Of a stretch of DNA of 64,000 nt, positions 23,560 through 34,580 are shown in pieces. Below the pieces are notes generated by a model that saw nothing but the letters and a program-made list of their open reading frames with translations, had not been told where the DNA came from and did no database searches. The position numbers and the translations under genes were made by a program. This DNA is from Chinchilla lanigera (taxonomy: Eukaryota; Chordata; Mammalia; Rodentia; Chinchillidae), in NCBI RefSeq assembly GCF_000276665.1, contig NW_004955480.1, positions 9,494,297-9,558,296 of the forward strand, written 5' to 3'. Position 1 is the first letter of the stretch. Each line of letters begins with the position of its first letter.

Positions 23560-24000
23560 AAATAAAGAAGGCAGAAATACCCTGGAAATTAATAGCAATG
23601 AGGAAATCGCTTCACAGAATACCATAGCAGCTAATGAAGTATCAATATTTAATATAGTGTGGTATTAACACATAAATAGACAGATGGAACAGATTTCAAA
23701 GTTCACAGAAAAAGGAAACAAAATAAAAGAAATCTAAAGGCACACAGGAATTAGCAAATAGAAGTTTGAAATTTGAAATTTACCAGCAATGAGGAATTCA
23801 TACATCAATCAACAAATGGGGGACAATACAGTAGTAGCAGGGGAAAACAGTCCTTGTATAATATCTTACATCAGAAAATACTTCAAAATGACATAGAAAT
23901 AGTGAATTAAAAATTCTTCTGTAACACTGTTTACTAAGCATATTATAACATTTTATTTGGAAAGGTCTATTATAAGGAAATACAGTATGAAGCTTAGGTA
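23560..24000 (+). mobile_element. Old L1 ORF2 fragment
   Basis: 'gtgtggtattaacacataaa' followed by 'tagacagatggaacagattt' and 'catcaatcaacaaatggggg' then 'aacagtccttgtataat' are sense-strand L1 ORF2 landmarks in order. It is degraded, with many stops. Confidence 0.65.
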
Positions 24001-24109
24001 CTACAGAAAAGCCACAAAAGCAAAATATTATCTTATAATGAGAAGTGGTTTGTAAAAAGATCAGTGACTAGCTGGGGAAATGTTTACAATGTACTACATT
24101 GTAAAGATA

Positions 24110-24265
24110 TTCCTGAACATCTTCCAAAGTTATTGTACCAATCAGCAACAAGAAAGAGTGCTACACATGTCACCCAGTGCTCAGTACCATCAGAGCTTTA
24201 ATTGTGTCCGTTCTGGTGGTGTATAGTGTGTCCCAGGGTTTCATTTCCATTTCCTGGTTAAAAAG
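24110..24265 (-). mobile_element. Old L1 fragment
   Basis: 'ccaaagttattgtaccaatc', 'agcaacaagaaagagtgcta' and 'tttcatttccatttcctggt' are the antisense L1 block 'gtggttgtaccaatttacattcc...ttgcatttccctg'. Opposite orientation to 23560-24000. Confidence 0.55.
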
Positions 24266-24369
24266 AAACAAATTTAGCCCCACTCCATATGCTCATTGTT
24301 TCTTTAGCTGTATCTTGCTGTGAAATCTCCATTCACATTTTGTGTAAGTCTTCTAGTATCAAAGTATTC

Positions 24370-24780
24370 CAGCATTTGTGTATCTGAAAAATATCTTTAT
24401 ACTTAGACATTTCAAAGATGTTTTCTCTGGTTTTAGAGTTTTAGTTCTGAAGGTTTTTTCCCCCATCACTTTTAAACACATCATGACAGTGTCTTTTGAT
24501 TTCCATAGTTTCTCAGGAAAAGTCATCTTATATCTTATTTTTGTTCCTTTGACACAAATGTGAATGTTTTCTGGGTTTATTTCCAGTCTTTCATCTTTGG
24601 TTTTCTGAAGCCTGAGTGCTGTGTGATGTTTGCAGAACTAATTTAATTTACTTTATCTTGCAGAAGGTTGGCTAAGTTATTTGAAATTGTAGATCCATCC
24701 CTTTTAAATGTTCTTATAAATTCTAAGAAAGTATTTAGACGTTGTTTGCTATGCCTTCTCTCTTCTCTATCCATAACCCT
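24370..24780 (-). mobile_element. L1-like remnant
   Basis: 'tgtatctgaaaaatatcttt', 'gttttctctggttttagagt', 'catgacagtgtcttttgatt' and 'tttttgttcctttgacacaa' recall a common ancient L1-derived stretch in mammals ('tctttatttc...ttctggcttccattg...gttcctttg'). Strand and subfamily are uncertain. Confidence 0.45.
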
Positions 24781-24889
24781 GATCATGCAGATGGAAAACA
24801 TTTTCCCTGTATCCTTTGTGTCTCTTGTATTTGTCTTGTTTTACCTTTCATTTGTCCCACGTACAATGGATGATATTCTCTGTTGGTTT

Positions 24890-25172
24890 GTTTTGGGGGG
24901 AATGGAAGCAGAAATAAGTAGATCAAATATGTACCAAGTACAGGAATCTAATGACCTCAATGAATGTGAACATTTTATGTTTTAAACATGATACAAGAGT
25001 AATAACACCAACAAGAACAAAATTGGGGAAAGGGGTTGTAGAGGAAGCAGGAGGGAGGTGGTATGGAAGGGAAAGGGAATTTGAAAACTCAAACTGCATT
25101 ATGTACATGTACCCACCCGGATGATGGCTGTAAACTACATGTATGGCAAACATATAGCAATAAAAAATAAAT
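24890..25172 (+). mobile_element. L1 3' UTR end
   Basis: A purine-rich, G-rich run ('gggaaaggggttgtagagga', 'gcaggagggaggtgg') is followed by 'atgtacatgtaccc' and an A-rich terminus with AATAAA ('agcaataaaaaataaatgag'). This is the usual layout of a rodent L1 3' UTR and tail. It is the sense-strand counterpart of the CT-rich blocks at 21900, 36190 and 61200. Confidence 0.5.
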
Positions 25173-25411
25173 GAGAACTTATCAGTCCTGCCATCTTCTG
25201 TGTCTTCTATGCCTATGCAACTAAATCATTCAATAAATTCTTAATTGCAGCTACATACATGCATTTGATTCAGCTCTAAATTATACATTTGGGTTTTATA
25301 TAAAGTTTATTTATCTGTTAAAATTCTTTGTCCTTTTATCAGTTTTGTCTATGTTTTGCCTTTATTTTCCTTAATATGAGAATACTAGTTATTTTTAAAT
25401 CTTCTTGTGCG

Positions 25412-25549
25412 GTAAGTTCCCAACTCACAAACATTCAAGTTTCCAACTTTCACAGGTGTACTGCAAAGACTCACTTTGTCAGATTACTAGCAAGTTAGAT
25501 TTACAAATATTTTCCTGGAATGAATCTCCTTCATAAATCGGGAACTTAC
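25412..25549. mobile_element. Small element with terminal inverted repeats (MITE-like)
   Basis: GTAAGTTCCC at 25412-25421 is the exact reverse complement of GGGAACTTAC at 25540-25549, with weaker pairing continuing inward (AACTCAC against ATTTATG). The 138-bp span with no coding capacity suggests a non-autonomous DNA transposon. No target duplication is evident and no family is named. Confidence 0.4.
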
Positions 25550-26638
25550 TCTACTAACTCCACTCTGACTCACAGGAAGCTTTGTCTTTAATCTCTGCTT
25601 ATTTCTTTAGTACATTCACATTTTCCTTCATCTCTGTACATCTAGGATTTTTTCCCCTACTATATGCTAGACGTAGACATTAGAGCACTGTGGTGTCTTC
25701 TGATGGTATTGTCCAAGACCCTCCCTTCCTGAGGTAGGTAGAGCGAGGAGCTGATGACTTCAGTTCATACATGGCTAGTTCTCAGACATGGCCAAGTTAT
25801 TTTTAAAGTATGATTACCTTAAAGTCACCTTTGGTGCTCAGCAATGGTTTCTTGAGATTGTTGGTAAAGTCTGCAAACTTGCATCTAATCATCCCCAAAA
25901 GATGGAGAGAAATTTAGTGCTGTTCTCCAGGGGTTTATGTCCTCCTGTCCTACACACTTTCACAAGCAGAGAGTTGTAAGGAGGAAGTCAGCTCTGTGTT
26001 TGAGACGAGCACACTCTCCACAACAGTACTCTGTGTCCTTGGTTCCATGAGTGTACAAAGGATATGATCCTTCCTTTGCTAAGTTCTGACCTCAAACTTC
26101 TGTGACTCCCAAGAAGGGAACAAGTGCCTCAACAGAACCAACAGCCAGGATTGTAGACTTCTTGTTTCCATGGTGTTACAGAAGTCCTATGTGATTGCTA
26201 GACATTCTGTAGGCTCCTCTTTCCAGCAGCAGAGTCCTCTCATGGTTTCTCTTTGCCTACTAGAACCTCTTTTGCCTAGAGAGTCACAGCTTGTACTTAG
26301 AATTAGAATGGGATGCATAGAAGAAAATCACCACCAATTATTAGTTTACTTAGAAAGTGCTCTTCATTATACAGAATGTAATTTCATCTTGAATTCTGAT
26401 TGCCTCCACAGTTTGCCATGCTTAAATATATGATCTTTATCAATTTTCTTATTCCTGCACAGGTAACCCTGGCCCATTGCAAACTGTTATGTCCACTGTA
26501 GGCACAAGGTTCAGAAATTATTTTCATTCAACATATTGTTAAGAAAATCCAGAATATTTCACTAAGTTGACAAAGCTGTGAGGAAATACATATTAATATA
26601 TTTCTGGAAAATTCTAATGGATAGAAATATATCACAAT
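25550..26638. other. Unassigned sequence
   Basis: No gene or repeat recognised. Open frames of 63 and 87 codons (25788-25979, 26170-26433) lack motifs. Confidence 0.4.
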
Positions 26639-26639
26639 C

Positions 26640-26766
26640 AATATCATAAATGCTTTTTGTTTGATTCATCAACTGTACTATGAATTTTACTTATATAAAG
26701 TAATATCATAAATGCTTTTTCTTTGACTCATCAACTATACTCCTATGAATTTTACTTATATATTTG
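26640..26766. repeat. Two-copy tandem duplication, 62-bp unit
   Basis: The unit starting 'aatatcataaatgctttttg' at 26640 recurs at 26702 with 'aatatcataaatgcttttt', and both copies end in 'gaattttacttatata'. Copy 2 has a few substitutions and a 3-bp insertion (CTC/TCC). Confidence 0.9.
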
Positions 26767-26789
26767 CAAAAGGAGTTATAAACTCCAAA

Positions 26790-26955
26790 GAACATGTGTC
26801 AAAGTATGAGTATTTATGAAAATATCATCTCTAAAAAAATCAATGTAAATGTCCTTCAATAGGATTTTAGGATTAAGTGGAATACTAAGCTAACTGAAAT
26901 GATTATAGAATCATTTATTGAATGGATTTTTTGATAGTCAAGTGAAGAGATTAAT
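26790..26955 (+). mobile_element. Old L1 fragment
   Basis: 'aatgtaaatgtccttcaata' followed by 'ggattttaggattaagtgga' and 'atactaagctaactgaaat' matches the sense-strand L1 ORF2 block 'caacctaaatgtccatcaataggg...aatactatgcagcc'. Confidence 0.55.
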
Positions 26956-27194
26956 GGGCAGATAAGAGTGTGAGGATGCTAATGTTTCTATCAGTTGGGA
27001 ATTCTAGGGAGTATATTTTAGTACTGACATGTAGAACAACTAGCTGAGATACATAAAAACCAAGTAATATTGAACTCCTGAGGGATAGGAGAATGGAAAA
27101 GAGTAGATAGAAAATATAATATAGAAAGGGAATTTTTCACTATATGTTTTATGGATATGTACCATGGGGATAGTTTGTGTATGTAAGGGAAAGA

Positions 27195-27410
27195 GGCATA
27201 CTTTTCCCACTATTCCTCCCTTTTTTGCTTGTTGCTTTTGCTATGTTCCGCTGCCATGAACATTTGCCCTCTGTCATATGCCACTCTGCCTCAGAGCCAG
27301 CCAAGTATGGACTGAAACCTCCACAAACTGTAAGCTAAATAAACATTTCCTTCCTTAATTTGGGGCATGAGATATTTTGTCTCAGCAACAAGAGAAAAGT
27401 AACCAAGACA
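27195..27410 (+). mobile_element. MaLR LTR, 3' portion (same family as 55843)
   Basis: 'agtatggactgaaacctcca', 'caaactgtaagctaaataaa' and the terminal 'aaaagtaaccaagaca' correspond to the reverse complement of 55843-56050, including 'cctccctttt' and 'gccatga'. It carries the AATAAA polyadenylation signal. About 135 bp of the LTR 5' end are missing. Confidence 0.75.
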
Positions 27411-27864
27411 ATATGTAACTAGCAACAAAGTAACAAAGCAAATAATTCTTTTAATAGAAAGAATAAATAGTATCACATATCTCATTTAAAATAAGAAGTA
27501 AATGCCACAATTCCAAAGTTGTGCAATTCTTTTGTATTGTTAACTACGACTGAACAATTATTTGAGAGAAATGCAGAGAATGGAGTATGAGCCAAGGAAA
27601 TGGGCATCACCAACCTGTCACAGTTGACACAAACTTGTCCTCTAATTATCACTGTCATGTTCAAGGATCATCTTTCCTAATGCTTTCTTCCTTTTTAATT
27701 AGTTGTCATTACTGGACGCTTTACTGTCTTTGTAAATATCAGAATAAATCCTTTACATACAGCCTATTTATTCTTGGCAAAAATCCAAATATATCGGTAA
27801 CATATACACCATTTCATAGCAGAGAAAGCTAAGAGTTAGAGAAGATCAACTTTTACCCGAGGTC

Positions 27865-28130
27865 ACACTTAAGGCTATAAATGATTTGAGAAGAGCAGCA
27901 GTGTCTGAGCTTCTCACATCTGGGACCTTTTGCATCTCTAAATCTTGACCAGCTATCAATGTTGTGTTCTTCCTGCTAGTATCTGTAGCATGCTGACTCC
28001 AGAATGCATTGCCAAGAATATTCTCTTCAATATGAGCTTCCATATGATCTTATTCTGAAAATGTCCTCCTCTCCTTGGGAAAAATTCCATAGGAGATGAA
28101 AAGTCTGTACCTGGGCATTGAAAACATCCA
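27865..28130 (-). repeat. Local repeat, joined halves A and B
   Basis: Half A (27865-27931) recurs at 31193-31258, and half B (27932-28130) at 30655-30862, both at roughly 80-85% identity. Here A and B are contiguous on the + strand. The minus strand is open across both halves (27846-28043, 65 codons; begins MEAHIEENILGNAFW). I do not recognise the protein. It could be a relic of a retrotransposed coding sequence or of an unlisted repeat. Confidence 0.7.
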
Positions 28131-29870
28131 CTGAAAATATCAGGCTACCAGCAAGAGAACAATGTCTCAAGTTCATGTTGATATACTCCAAAAAAGTGTG
28201 TCAAATCACTGTATTATCTTGCCTCCATTTAAAAAATCCTCAAACATGAATCATTATCTATTATTATCCTCATTTGTTTTATATATCACTTTCAGTATCT
28301 GAGCTTTTATTATATGTTCTGGGGCAACTTGCAAAAAAGGTTTATCAAAAACTCAACATTCAAACTGAAAACCTACTCTTCCAAATGTGTTCTGCACAGT
28401 GCAGCGGTGCTGTGTGAAAGTCTGGGCTGTAGGAAGTGGTCTGATGAAGTCTAATTTTGTCTGTCCCTCCCATGGCCTAAGTCAAGAGCTCACATGGCTT
28501 CTACATGCCCCGTTTTGCTATATCATCTTCCCCACATTAAGTGGGGAAAATATGAAAGCCAATAAATAAAATAAGAGAAATAAATACAAGTTAGGTAGAT
28601 ATTTAATTTAATTTAAAAACCTTGAAAAGTCCATTTGCAGAAGTTCTAGGTGGTAAAGGGAACCAAGGGAAGAGAAAACCTTCATTCCTTCTTAAGCATA
28701 TTCCTTGAGGGCCCCTTCACTAGTGACACAATGGTAGTCAGTATCAGTAGTGCCTCCATTTGCCAAAATAGACAGTTAATTTTCCCCAACACTTTACACT
28801 ATTGTTTGGTCCCCACTTCCTAAAATATGTTTTTTACTTGACTTCCAAGATAGGATGTTCTCTTGATTTTCTTCTTAAAATCCAACTTCTCTTCTATGCA
28901 ACATTCAAATGCTGGAGAAACCCAGAAGTCAGTCCCAGGATCTTAGATTTTCCCTAATTACGCTTCCAAGGTAACTCCATTCTGCTCAAATAGGATCTAT
29001 GAAAACTAACTAGTCAATCTCAATGTCCCATCTGAGGACATTCCACTTGTACTTCATTTTAACTTTGTTTCTATACTGTATATTTCTACCCAGTCTCCAG
29101 GGGGGAAACATGATGTGTAACATTTGGTGATAGGTGTAATTCAGATGTTCCCACCCTCGCCAATTTCAAGCTACTCTTGTAATGTAAGACTGGATTTCCT
29201 CAGTTAGTAGTTTGTATTTTACATAACTACTGAATATATGCCAATAAATGATGCTGGATTTAAACTGCAGTTGGGCATCAAAGAAGAAGCTGCTTAAATA
29301 CAGTATATCCCAAACATAATTTTCAGGTTACTCTTCTTATTTCTGCTCCTCCACTGATATTCTATTCTCCAACAAAGTGCACTACTGTTTTTTTTTAATT
29401 GTTAATTTTTTTTACTTTAAAAATTAAAAAACTGACAAAATGACAATGAAGACAAAATCAAAACAACACAAAAACAACAAAAATAATAAGCGACCTCAAA
29501 ACAAAATGATAGAAATTTACAGTAGTTGCTATATTACCCACTGTTATCTTCAACGAATTTGCTCAGTCCACTAGACATAAGAATGTAAGATTGATCAAAC
29601 AATCAAAGAGAGTAGCAAGTAAGACTAACACTTTCTCTGTTAATTTCCAGTGGCTAGAGGAAGTAACCAGACTGCTAGGACATGGAAGAAGATTTATTGG
29701 AGGGTATTCAGCACTGCTCTAGATTTCTCTCCTAAATAAGAACATAAGGTGGGAAAATTATAGACTCAGAGCTGTATTCTAGAAAAAGGAAAGCCAAACA
29801 TTGGAGAAAATATCTTAACAAGAAACGTAGGCAATGTTATTGGAAGTATATTTAAAATAATGATGTTCAG
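28131..29870. other. Unassigned AT-rich sequence
   Basis: No gene. 29385-29480 has low-complexity T-rich then A-rich stretches. Confidence 0.4.
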
Positions 29871-29872
29871 TC

Positions 29873-29911
29873 AAATATGTAATATGTAAATATGTAATAT
29901 GTAATATGTAA
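29873..29911. repeat. ATATGTA-type minisatellite
   Basis: About five tandem 7-8-mers of the form AATATGT(A), differing by single bases. Confidence 0.85.
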
Positions 29912-30412
29912 AAAAGGTAATACAATAAAAGTTGAACTTTTCACAACTTCTAATATGCATCATAATAAGAGCATGACCCAGATGTTTTGTATCCCCACTA
30001 CAACTCTAAGGACCAAGCAAAAACATGGACATGCCACACGTATTCCTGCTGTGTGTGACCATATCATTATCGATAAGATTTTAGATTTTTTGGCTGAGTT
30101 GAACAGACAGTCAAATCATTTCCCTATTTATTTGTACAAGTGTGTTAGTGTAAACATGTGTTTACTTCATGTCAGTTGACAGTCCATGGAAAATACGTCC
30201 TCCATACATGTACAAGTAGAGTTAAAAACCAGGAACAGTTCTGAGCTTTCTCTACTGTTATAATAAATATACAGAGAACCACATAAGATATAATAATAAT
30301 GTGCTCATCAAGATTTACTGATTGATAATAATTTTGAGATACTTGTTTTGGATCATTTTATTAACATGATAGTGCATATTTGGCATTTTTTGTACCCCTC
30401 CTTAACTTTATT
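29912..30412. other. Unassigned sequence
   Basis: A 74-codon frame (29955-30179) without motif. Nothing else seen. Confidence 0.4.
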
Positions 30413-30437
30413 CCCTCTCTGTCTCTCTGTCAGTCTG

Positions 30438-30473
<36 letters not shown>

Positions 30474-30475
30474 TA
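30413..30475. repeat. (CT)n / (CTGT)n low-complexity repeat
   Basis: A compound pyrimidine-rich microsatellite of TCTG and CT units. Confidence 0.95.
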
Positions 30476-30654
30476 TTACCATTACTGTAAAGGTGGTATA
30501 TAAAAAGAAAACCAAGAAAACATGCTACCATGGAAGCTAAGTGACCAAATATTTCATCAAGGAAGGACCCGTTTCCTACCGGTTGACAAGTAGTCCTGTA
30601 CAAAGATTGAAGAATAAGATACTATGAAATGAAGTTGGAAATATGCATGTCTGT

Positions 30655-30862
30655 GCATCTCTAAACCTTCAGCAGCTACCACTATTTTGTTCTTCCTGCT
30701 AATATCTGTAACATGGTGCCTCCAGAATGCATTACCAAGAATATTCTCTTCAATATGAGCTTAAATATGAGCAACATGGCTTCTGAAAATGTTCTCCCCT
30801 CCTTGGGAAAAATTTCCATAGAAAATTAAGTGTCTGTGACTGGGCATTGAAAATATCCTTCA
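30655..30862 (-). repeat. Local repeat half B, second copy
   Basis: Aligned to 27932-28130 from 'gcatctctaaa' through 'gggcattgaaaa'. One small insertion near 30765 separates the two. The minus-strand frame equivalent to the first copy stays open here too (HIEENILGNAFW conserved), while a second frame opens at 30750-31004. Confidence 0.7.
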
Positions 30863-31192
30863 GTATACCACCACTCTTTCTTCTATCCACTTCACATGCA
30901 ACTTCATACAAATAAAAAAAATTATGTGGGATATTTTCAAACAAGTCAAATGGATACATCAAGAGAAGAAAATATTTAGAGAAGAAAATTAACAATCTCA
31001 TCAATACTGTATGCTTCTTTTTCTCAGAGATTGGTTTTTACCAGGGGAAGGCTGTTTCAAATGACGTCTTGGTGTGTGGGTGGACACATGGGATGGCAGA
31101 ATATGTGAAACCTGAGGCTAAATTGTTAAAAGGTGAGTTATATCCATCCATTTCACCATGTTTAGTAAGCCCAGGAATTTCTTCTGTGGCTT

Positions 31193-31258
31193 ACTTAAGG
31201 CTATAAGTGATTTGGGAACAGCAACAATGTCTGGGCTCCTCACATCTGGGAGCTTTTA
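31193..31258 (-). repeat. Local repeat half A, second copy
   Basis: 'acttaaggctataagtgatt' and 'cctcacatctgggagctttt' match 27865-27931. It lies 330 bp beyond half B, on the opposite side compared with the joined copy at 27865. Confidence 0.65.
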
Positions 31259-32810
31259 CAAAAAAAACTAAGGAAAGTACTTTGCTTCTTTAAATATTCA
31301 GCTCATCTATCAAAAACCTGAACTCTCTTGGTCAGAACATAGAGACATATGGTTGATACAAAGACCTGAGAACATTTCTACCTTTTGTTTCTAGATAACA
31401 CCAACTAGGCAACAATAGAAGATGTCTGAATTTCTCATGCACATTTATTTTGCCTCCTTAATACCAAGCTAGGCTTTTGAGAAAGGTAATATGAGAAGAA
31501 TTAGGTCCTTGGAAAATTATCCAAAACCCTGAAATGTCAATGACATCTGTCCTTGGTTCTATCAGTGTTCCTCAATTCATTTTGTTCTCCAAGACAATAC
31601 CTTGTGCTGGAAAATCAAACAACCTTTTGAATCACACTTTTGTTTACATTTCATGAAGAGATGGGGAATAAATACACTGAAACAAAAGTTGACTCTTCAC
31701 AGAAAGAATGAGAGGAAAAGAAATATTTCTGCACAACATAGCATCATCACAGTTGCGTTTAATGGTCCTCCTTGAGGTATGCAGTGAAGCGTCCATGTTT
31801 GACTTCTTATTATTACTTGAGATTTCTTCCATCCCCCAAACCCAGGCCTATCTACCTGTACATCTAGGTTAGAGGAGAGAATGCTCCCTCTTCAATCTAT
31901 TACACTGACTCCCCCTTTCTGATAAAATCTAACAGAGGTAATTGGCTCATACACAGACACACTGATTTCTCCATGTCCAGTGCTCCATACATGGATCCTG
32001 CTGAAGCTTCAGTGCCTGAGTATTCATTGCTATTCTTCATATATTACCTTCTTTTTTGTGCTCTCCAGGCCTATGGTTCTGGCCTTCTAATTAGTGACAA
32101 AAGGACAGTTTGTGGAGTGGGGGCATCCTCATGCTCCATTCATAAATCCTTTGGTTGCCCTCCATCTCCCCCACATTGTCTTTCCACTTTTGCTCTTCAC
32201 ACCCTCCAAACTTTTTCATGAGCATCAGCTCACTGCAGCTGCCTCATATTCCCGTAAAGAAGCCGTGCATCATTGTTAGTGTCAACAGAAACTAAGATTC
32301 GGTCATTGAGACGGAGTACCTTGCTTGCCAAGGCACGCTGTGTTGCAAAGCAGTAAGGTTGACCTTCTGTCAAAAATTGACAGATGCCACCCCTATTCTT
32401 GTCCCTCTAACAAGACTGCTCTCTCTCTCTGCTGTTTGTTGCTGGTTCTATTAAAATAAATGAGTTCAGGTTTTTTTTTTTTTCTTTTCTGGCATCAAAA
32501 TAGAATGTTTCATCTCCAAAGAGAGGGGAAAAAAACATAGTAGGACTTAGAGTCAATTAGATTGCTCTGACAAATTAGATCTACGTGGTGACTCTTGTGC
32601 TAGCTCCTAGAAACTTCAACTTATGGGGGAAAGGAAAATATTAAGGAGACAAGGAATTTGAATACTTGCGTTTGATTTTTAAAAGAGTGAGACAGGGTGT
32701 TTCTAGTGTTGTAGGGGAAAAGAACATAAATTTGTAGAAGACAGAAGTCTATATTTAACTTATTCCTGAATTCTTTTATTTAATTTCTCTTTATACCACC
32801 CTATTAACAA
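31259..32810. other. Unassigned sequence, possible LTR end
   Basis: No gene. 32245-32470 ends 'ctattaaaataaatgagttc' then a T-run; the AATAAA after a CT-rich run (32411-32440) looks like an LTR polyadenylation region, but no family is recognised. Confidence 0.35.
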
Positions 32811-32814
32811 ACAA

Positions 32815-32990
32815 GATCTTGGGAAAATTATGTAATCCTTAGTGACCTTGCAAACTTTCTCAACTGCAAAATGCGTATGGTTTTAACACACACCAAAAAA
32901 GATGAGTATGAACAGGTGACCTAAGGGTATGAATCATCAGAAAACTGTAAGAAGTTGTATAACTGAAAGAAGTTATTAAGAATCTAAAAA
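32815..32990 (+). mobile_element. MIR SINE remnant
   Basis: 'cttgggaaaattatgtaatc', 'ctttctcaactgcaaaatgc' match the MIR 'cttgggcaagttacttaacc...tttcctcatctgtaaaatgg' region. Confidence 0.6.
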
Positions 32991-33260
32991 TTAAAGATAA
33001 ATAGCTTCAACCAATGCATAGCTAAATAATTATTCAGATTAGTCTACATTATCAATTGCTTTTGCACAATTCATGGACAAATGATCACAATACAATGTAC
33101 TTGTTGCTATTACACCACACTCCGGTATTCCCCAAATCACAATGGCTGTCTATTAAGATTCAGTGGTGCTTATTTCCAAATTTACTAAATACTGTTCATA
33201 TTTGCTTCTATAATCATAAATTTAATCAGTACTGTGTAAATGAAGACATGATGGGTGTAG
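32991..33260. other. Unassigned sequence
   Basis: A 71-codon frame (33056-33271) without motif; nothing else seen. Confidence 0.4.
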
Positions 33261-33555
33261 TGGTTGATTGATTATGTCAACTTGAGAAGTTTAGAAGCAT
33301 AACTGAACTTGGTTCAGCAATTGGCTCAGCAATTCTATACCCTAGGGTGTAGAGGAGCCACCCTAGGGTGTCGAAGAGCCACCCTAGGGTGGATCATCAC
33401 CTGGATAATATAAAAGGGAAATGAGGAAGGACAGAGGAGCTTCTATTCCTATTGGAGGAGCTCCAGTCTTCACCTTCAGTTTGAACTTCATCTCCTGGCT
33501 TCTACTGCAGACTCTTCAGCTTCCACCTTGAATCCTTCAGCCTTCTGTCACAGTG
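33261..33555 (+). mobile_element. LTR with three 21-bp-spaced CCCTAGGG palindromes
   Basis: It begins TGGTTGATTGATTATG and aligns with the reverse complement of 20704-21176. CCCTAGGG occurs at 33340, 33361 and 33382, exactly 21 bp apart, followed by 'ataatataaaagggaaatg', a TATA-like stretch in the expected U3 position. The element stops near 33555, so its 3' part (R/U5) is lost. Confidence 0.75.
33340..33392. promoter_or_regulatory. Palindromic repeat array in LTR U3
   Basis: Three 12-bp palindrome-centred units (core CACCCTAGGGTG; first unit TACCCTAGGGTG) at 21-bp pitch, about two helical turns. It lies about 30 bp upstream of a TATA-like sequence. Repeated palindromes at fixed helical phase are typical of U3 enhancer or repressor sites; the binding factor is unknown. 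Confidence 0.4.
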
Positions 33556-34424
33556 GGTATGAACAGAAAGTTATCAACCCTACTGTTTCTTTTAAACCTA
33601 AATTTAACTGTTCACATAAAGGGGATAATGACACATCACTAAAAGTAGATAAAGTGTACCAAGACTAGTAAAAAAGGAAGTTGAAAAGAAGAAATAGTAA
33701 TCTAGAAAGAGTCCAAACTTGTATTACCTCACCAGTTGGAGTGCTTATTTATAAATGAAGGTTTCTCACTCGCATCAAAACATTTCTGAGTTAATACACA
33801 TGATGCTGTTATAAATTATAATGAAATATTTAAAGTAGACATATTTTTTCTTATGTCTCTCTACTTAACTGACTTTTCAAATTAGTCAACCATTGCTTTG
33901 TCTCAGTGGAATGAAATAAGGGTATTTCTTTTGAAATGCAAAACAGTAAAAAAATAGAGTGGAAAACTGGTGTCAAAGTAGAGGAAAGGGTGATCAAATT
34001 GTCAATGTAGAGAGCAACACTTGGAGTCTAGGTGTGGCTGTCCTTGCTGTGTCTGTCCATTAGTGAGATACTCTCTACTGCCTGGGGTTCCAGAATGCTA
34101 CCACGGCAGCCAAGGAGACACATCAGCTTTGATCAGGAACTTCTTGACTCCTAATCCTGCTTCAGAGAGAATGGACATTTCTCATCCTTTCCTTTGGGGA
34201 TAAATCATAATTGTAAAGGTTCATAAAGTTGCTGTGAATAGCTCAGCCAGCGCTGCTGCAGAAGTGGATGGAAGCCCACAGTGAGTCTGGCACCTGCCCT
34301 CCAGCCTGGGCTCAGGTGTCCAAAGCAAATCCTCGTCCATCATCCAGGGTCAGTGAAGCTTGAAAGTGAGAGCCAAACCCACAGACACCATCTGGGAAAG
34401 TGGAAAAAACTGTGATGCACAAGG
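33556..34424. other. Unassigned sequence
   Basis: 34200-34400 is somewhat GC-richer. No exon or repeat recognised. Confidence 0.4.
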
Positions 34425-34580
34425 CAGAAAAAATTGACTTTGAGGTTTGGCTGTGACTCTTCCCAATAGGAAGATTCTAGGCAAACCATAACAGCACTCT
34501 GAGTCTAAATTTTCTCCACCTATAAAATGTGCATAATAGTGTCTACTCTTTCTTTCTGAGAAGTATCTTGTGAATGCCGG
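34425..34580 (+). mobile_element. MIR SINE remnant
   Basis: 'ggctgtgactcttcccaata', 'ctaaattttctccacctata' and 'aaatgtgcataatagtgtct' follow the MIR order (Cys-like 'tgtgacc', 'tttcctcatctgtaaaatgg', 'ataatagtacc'). Confidence 0.6.

Noticed and set aside
30413..30475. Regularly spaced repeats, considered as a CRISPR-like array
   Set aside because: It is a simple (CT)n/(CTGT)n microsatellite without spacers, in a mammalian genome.
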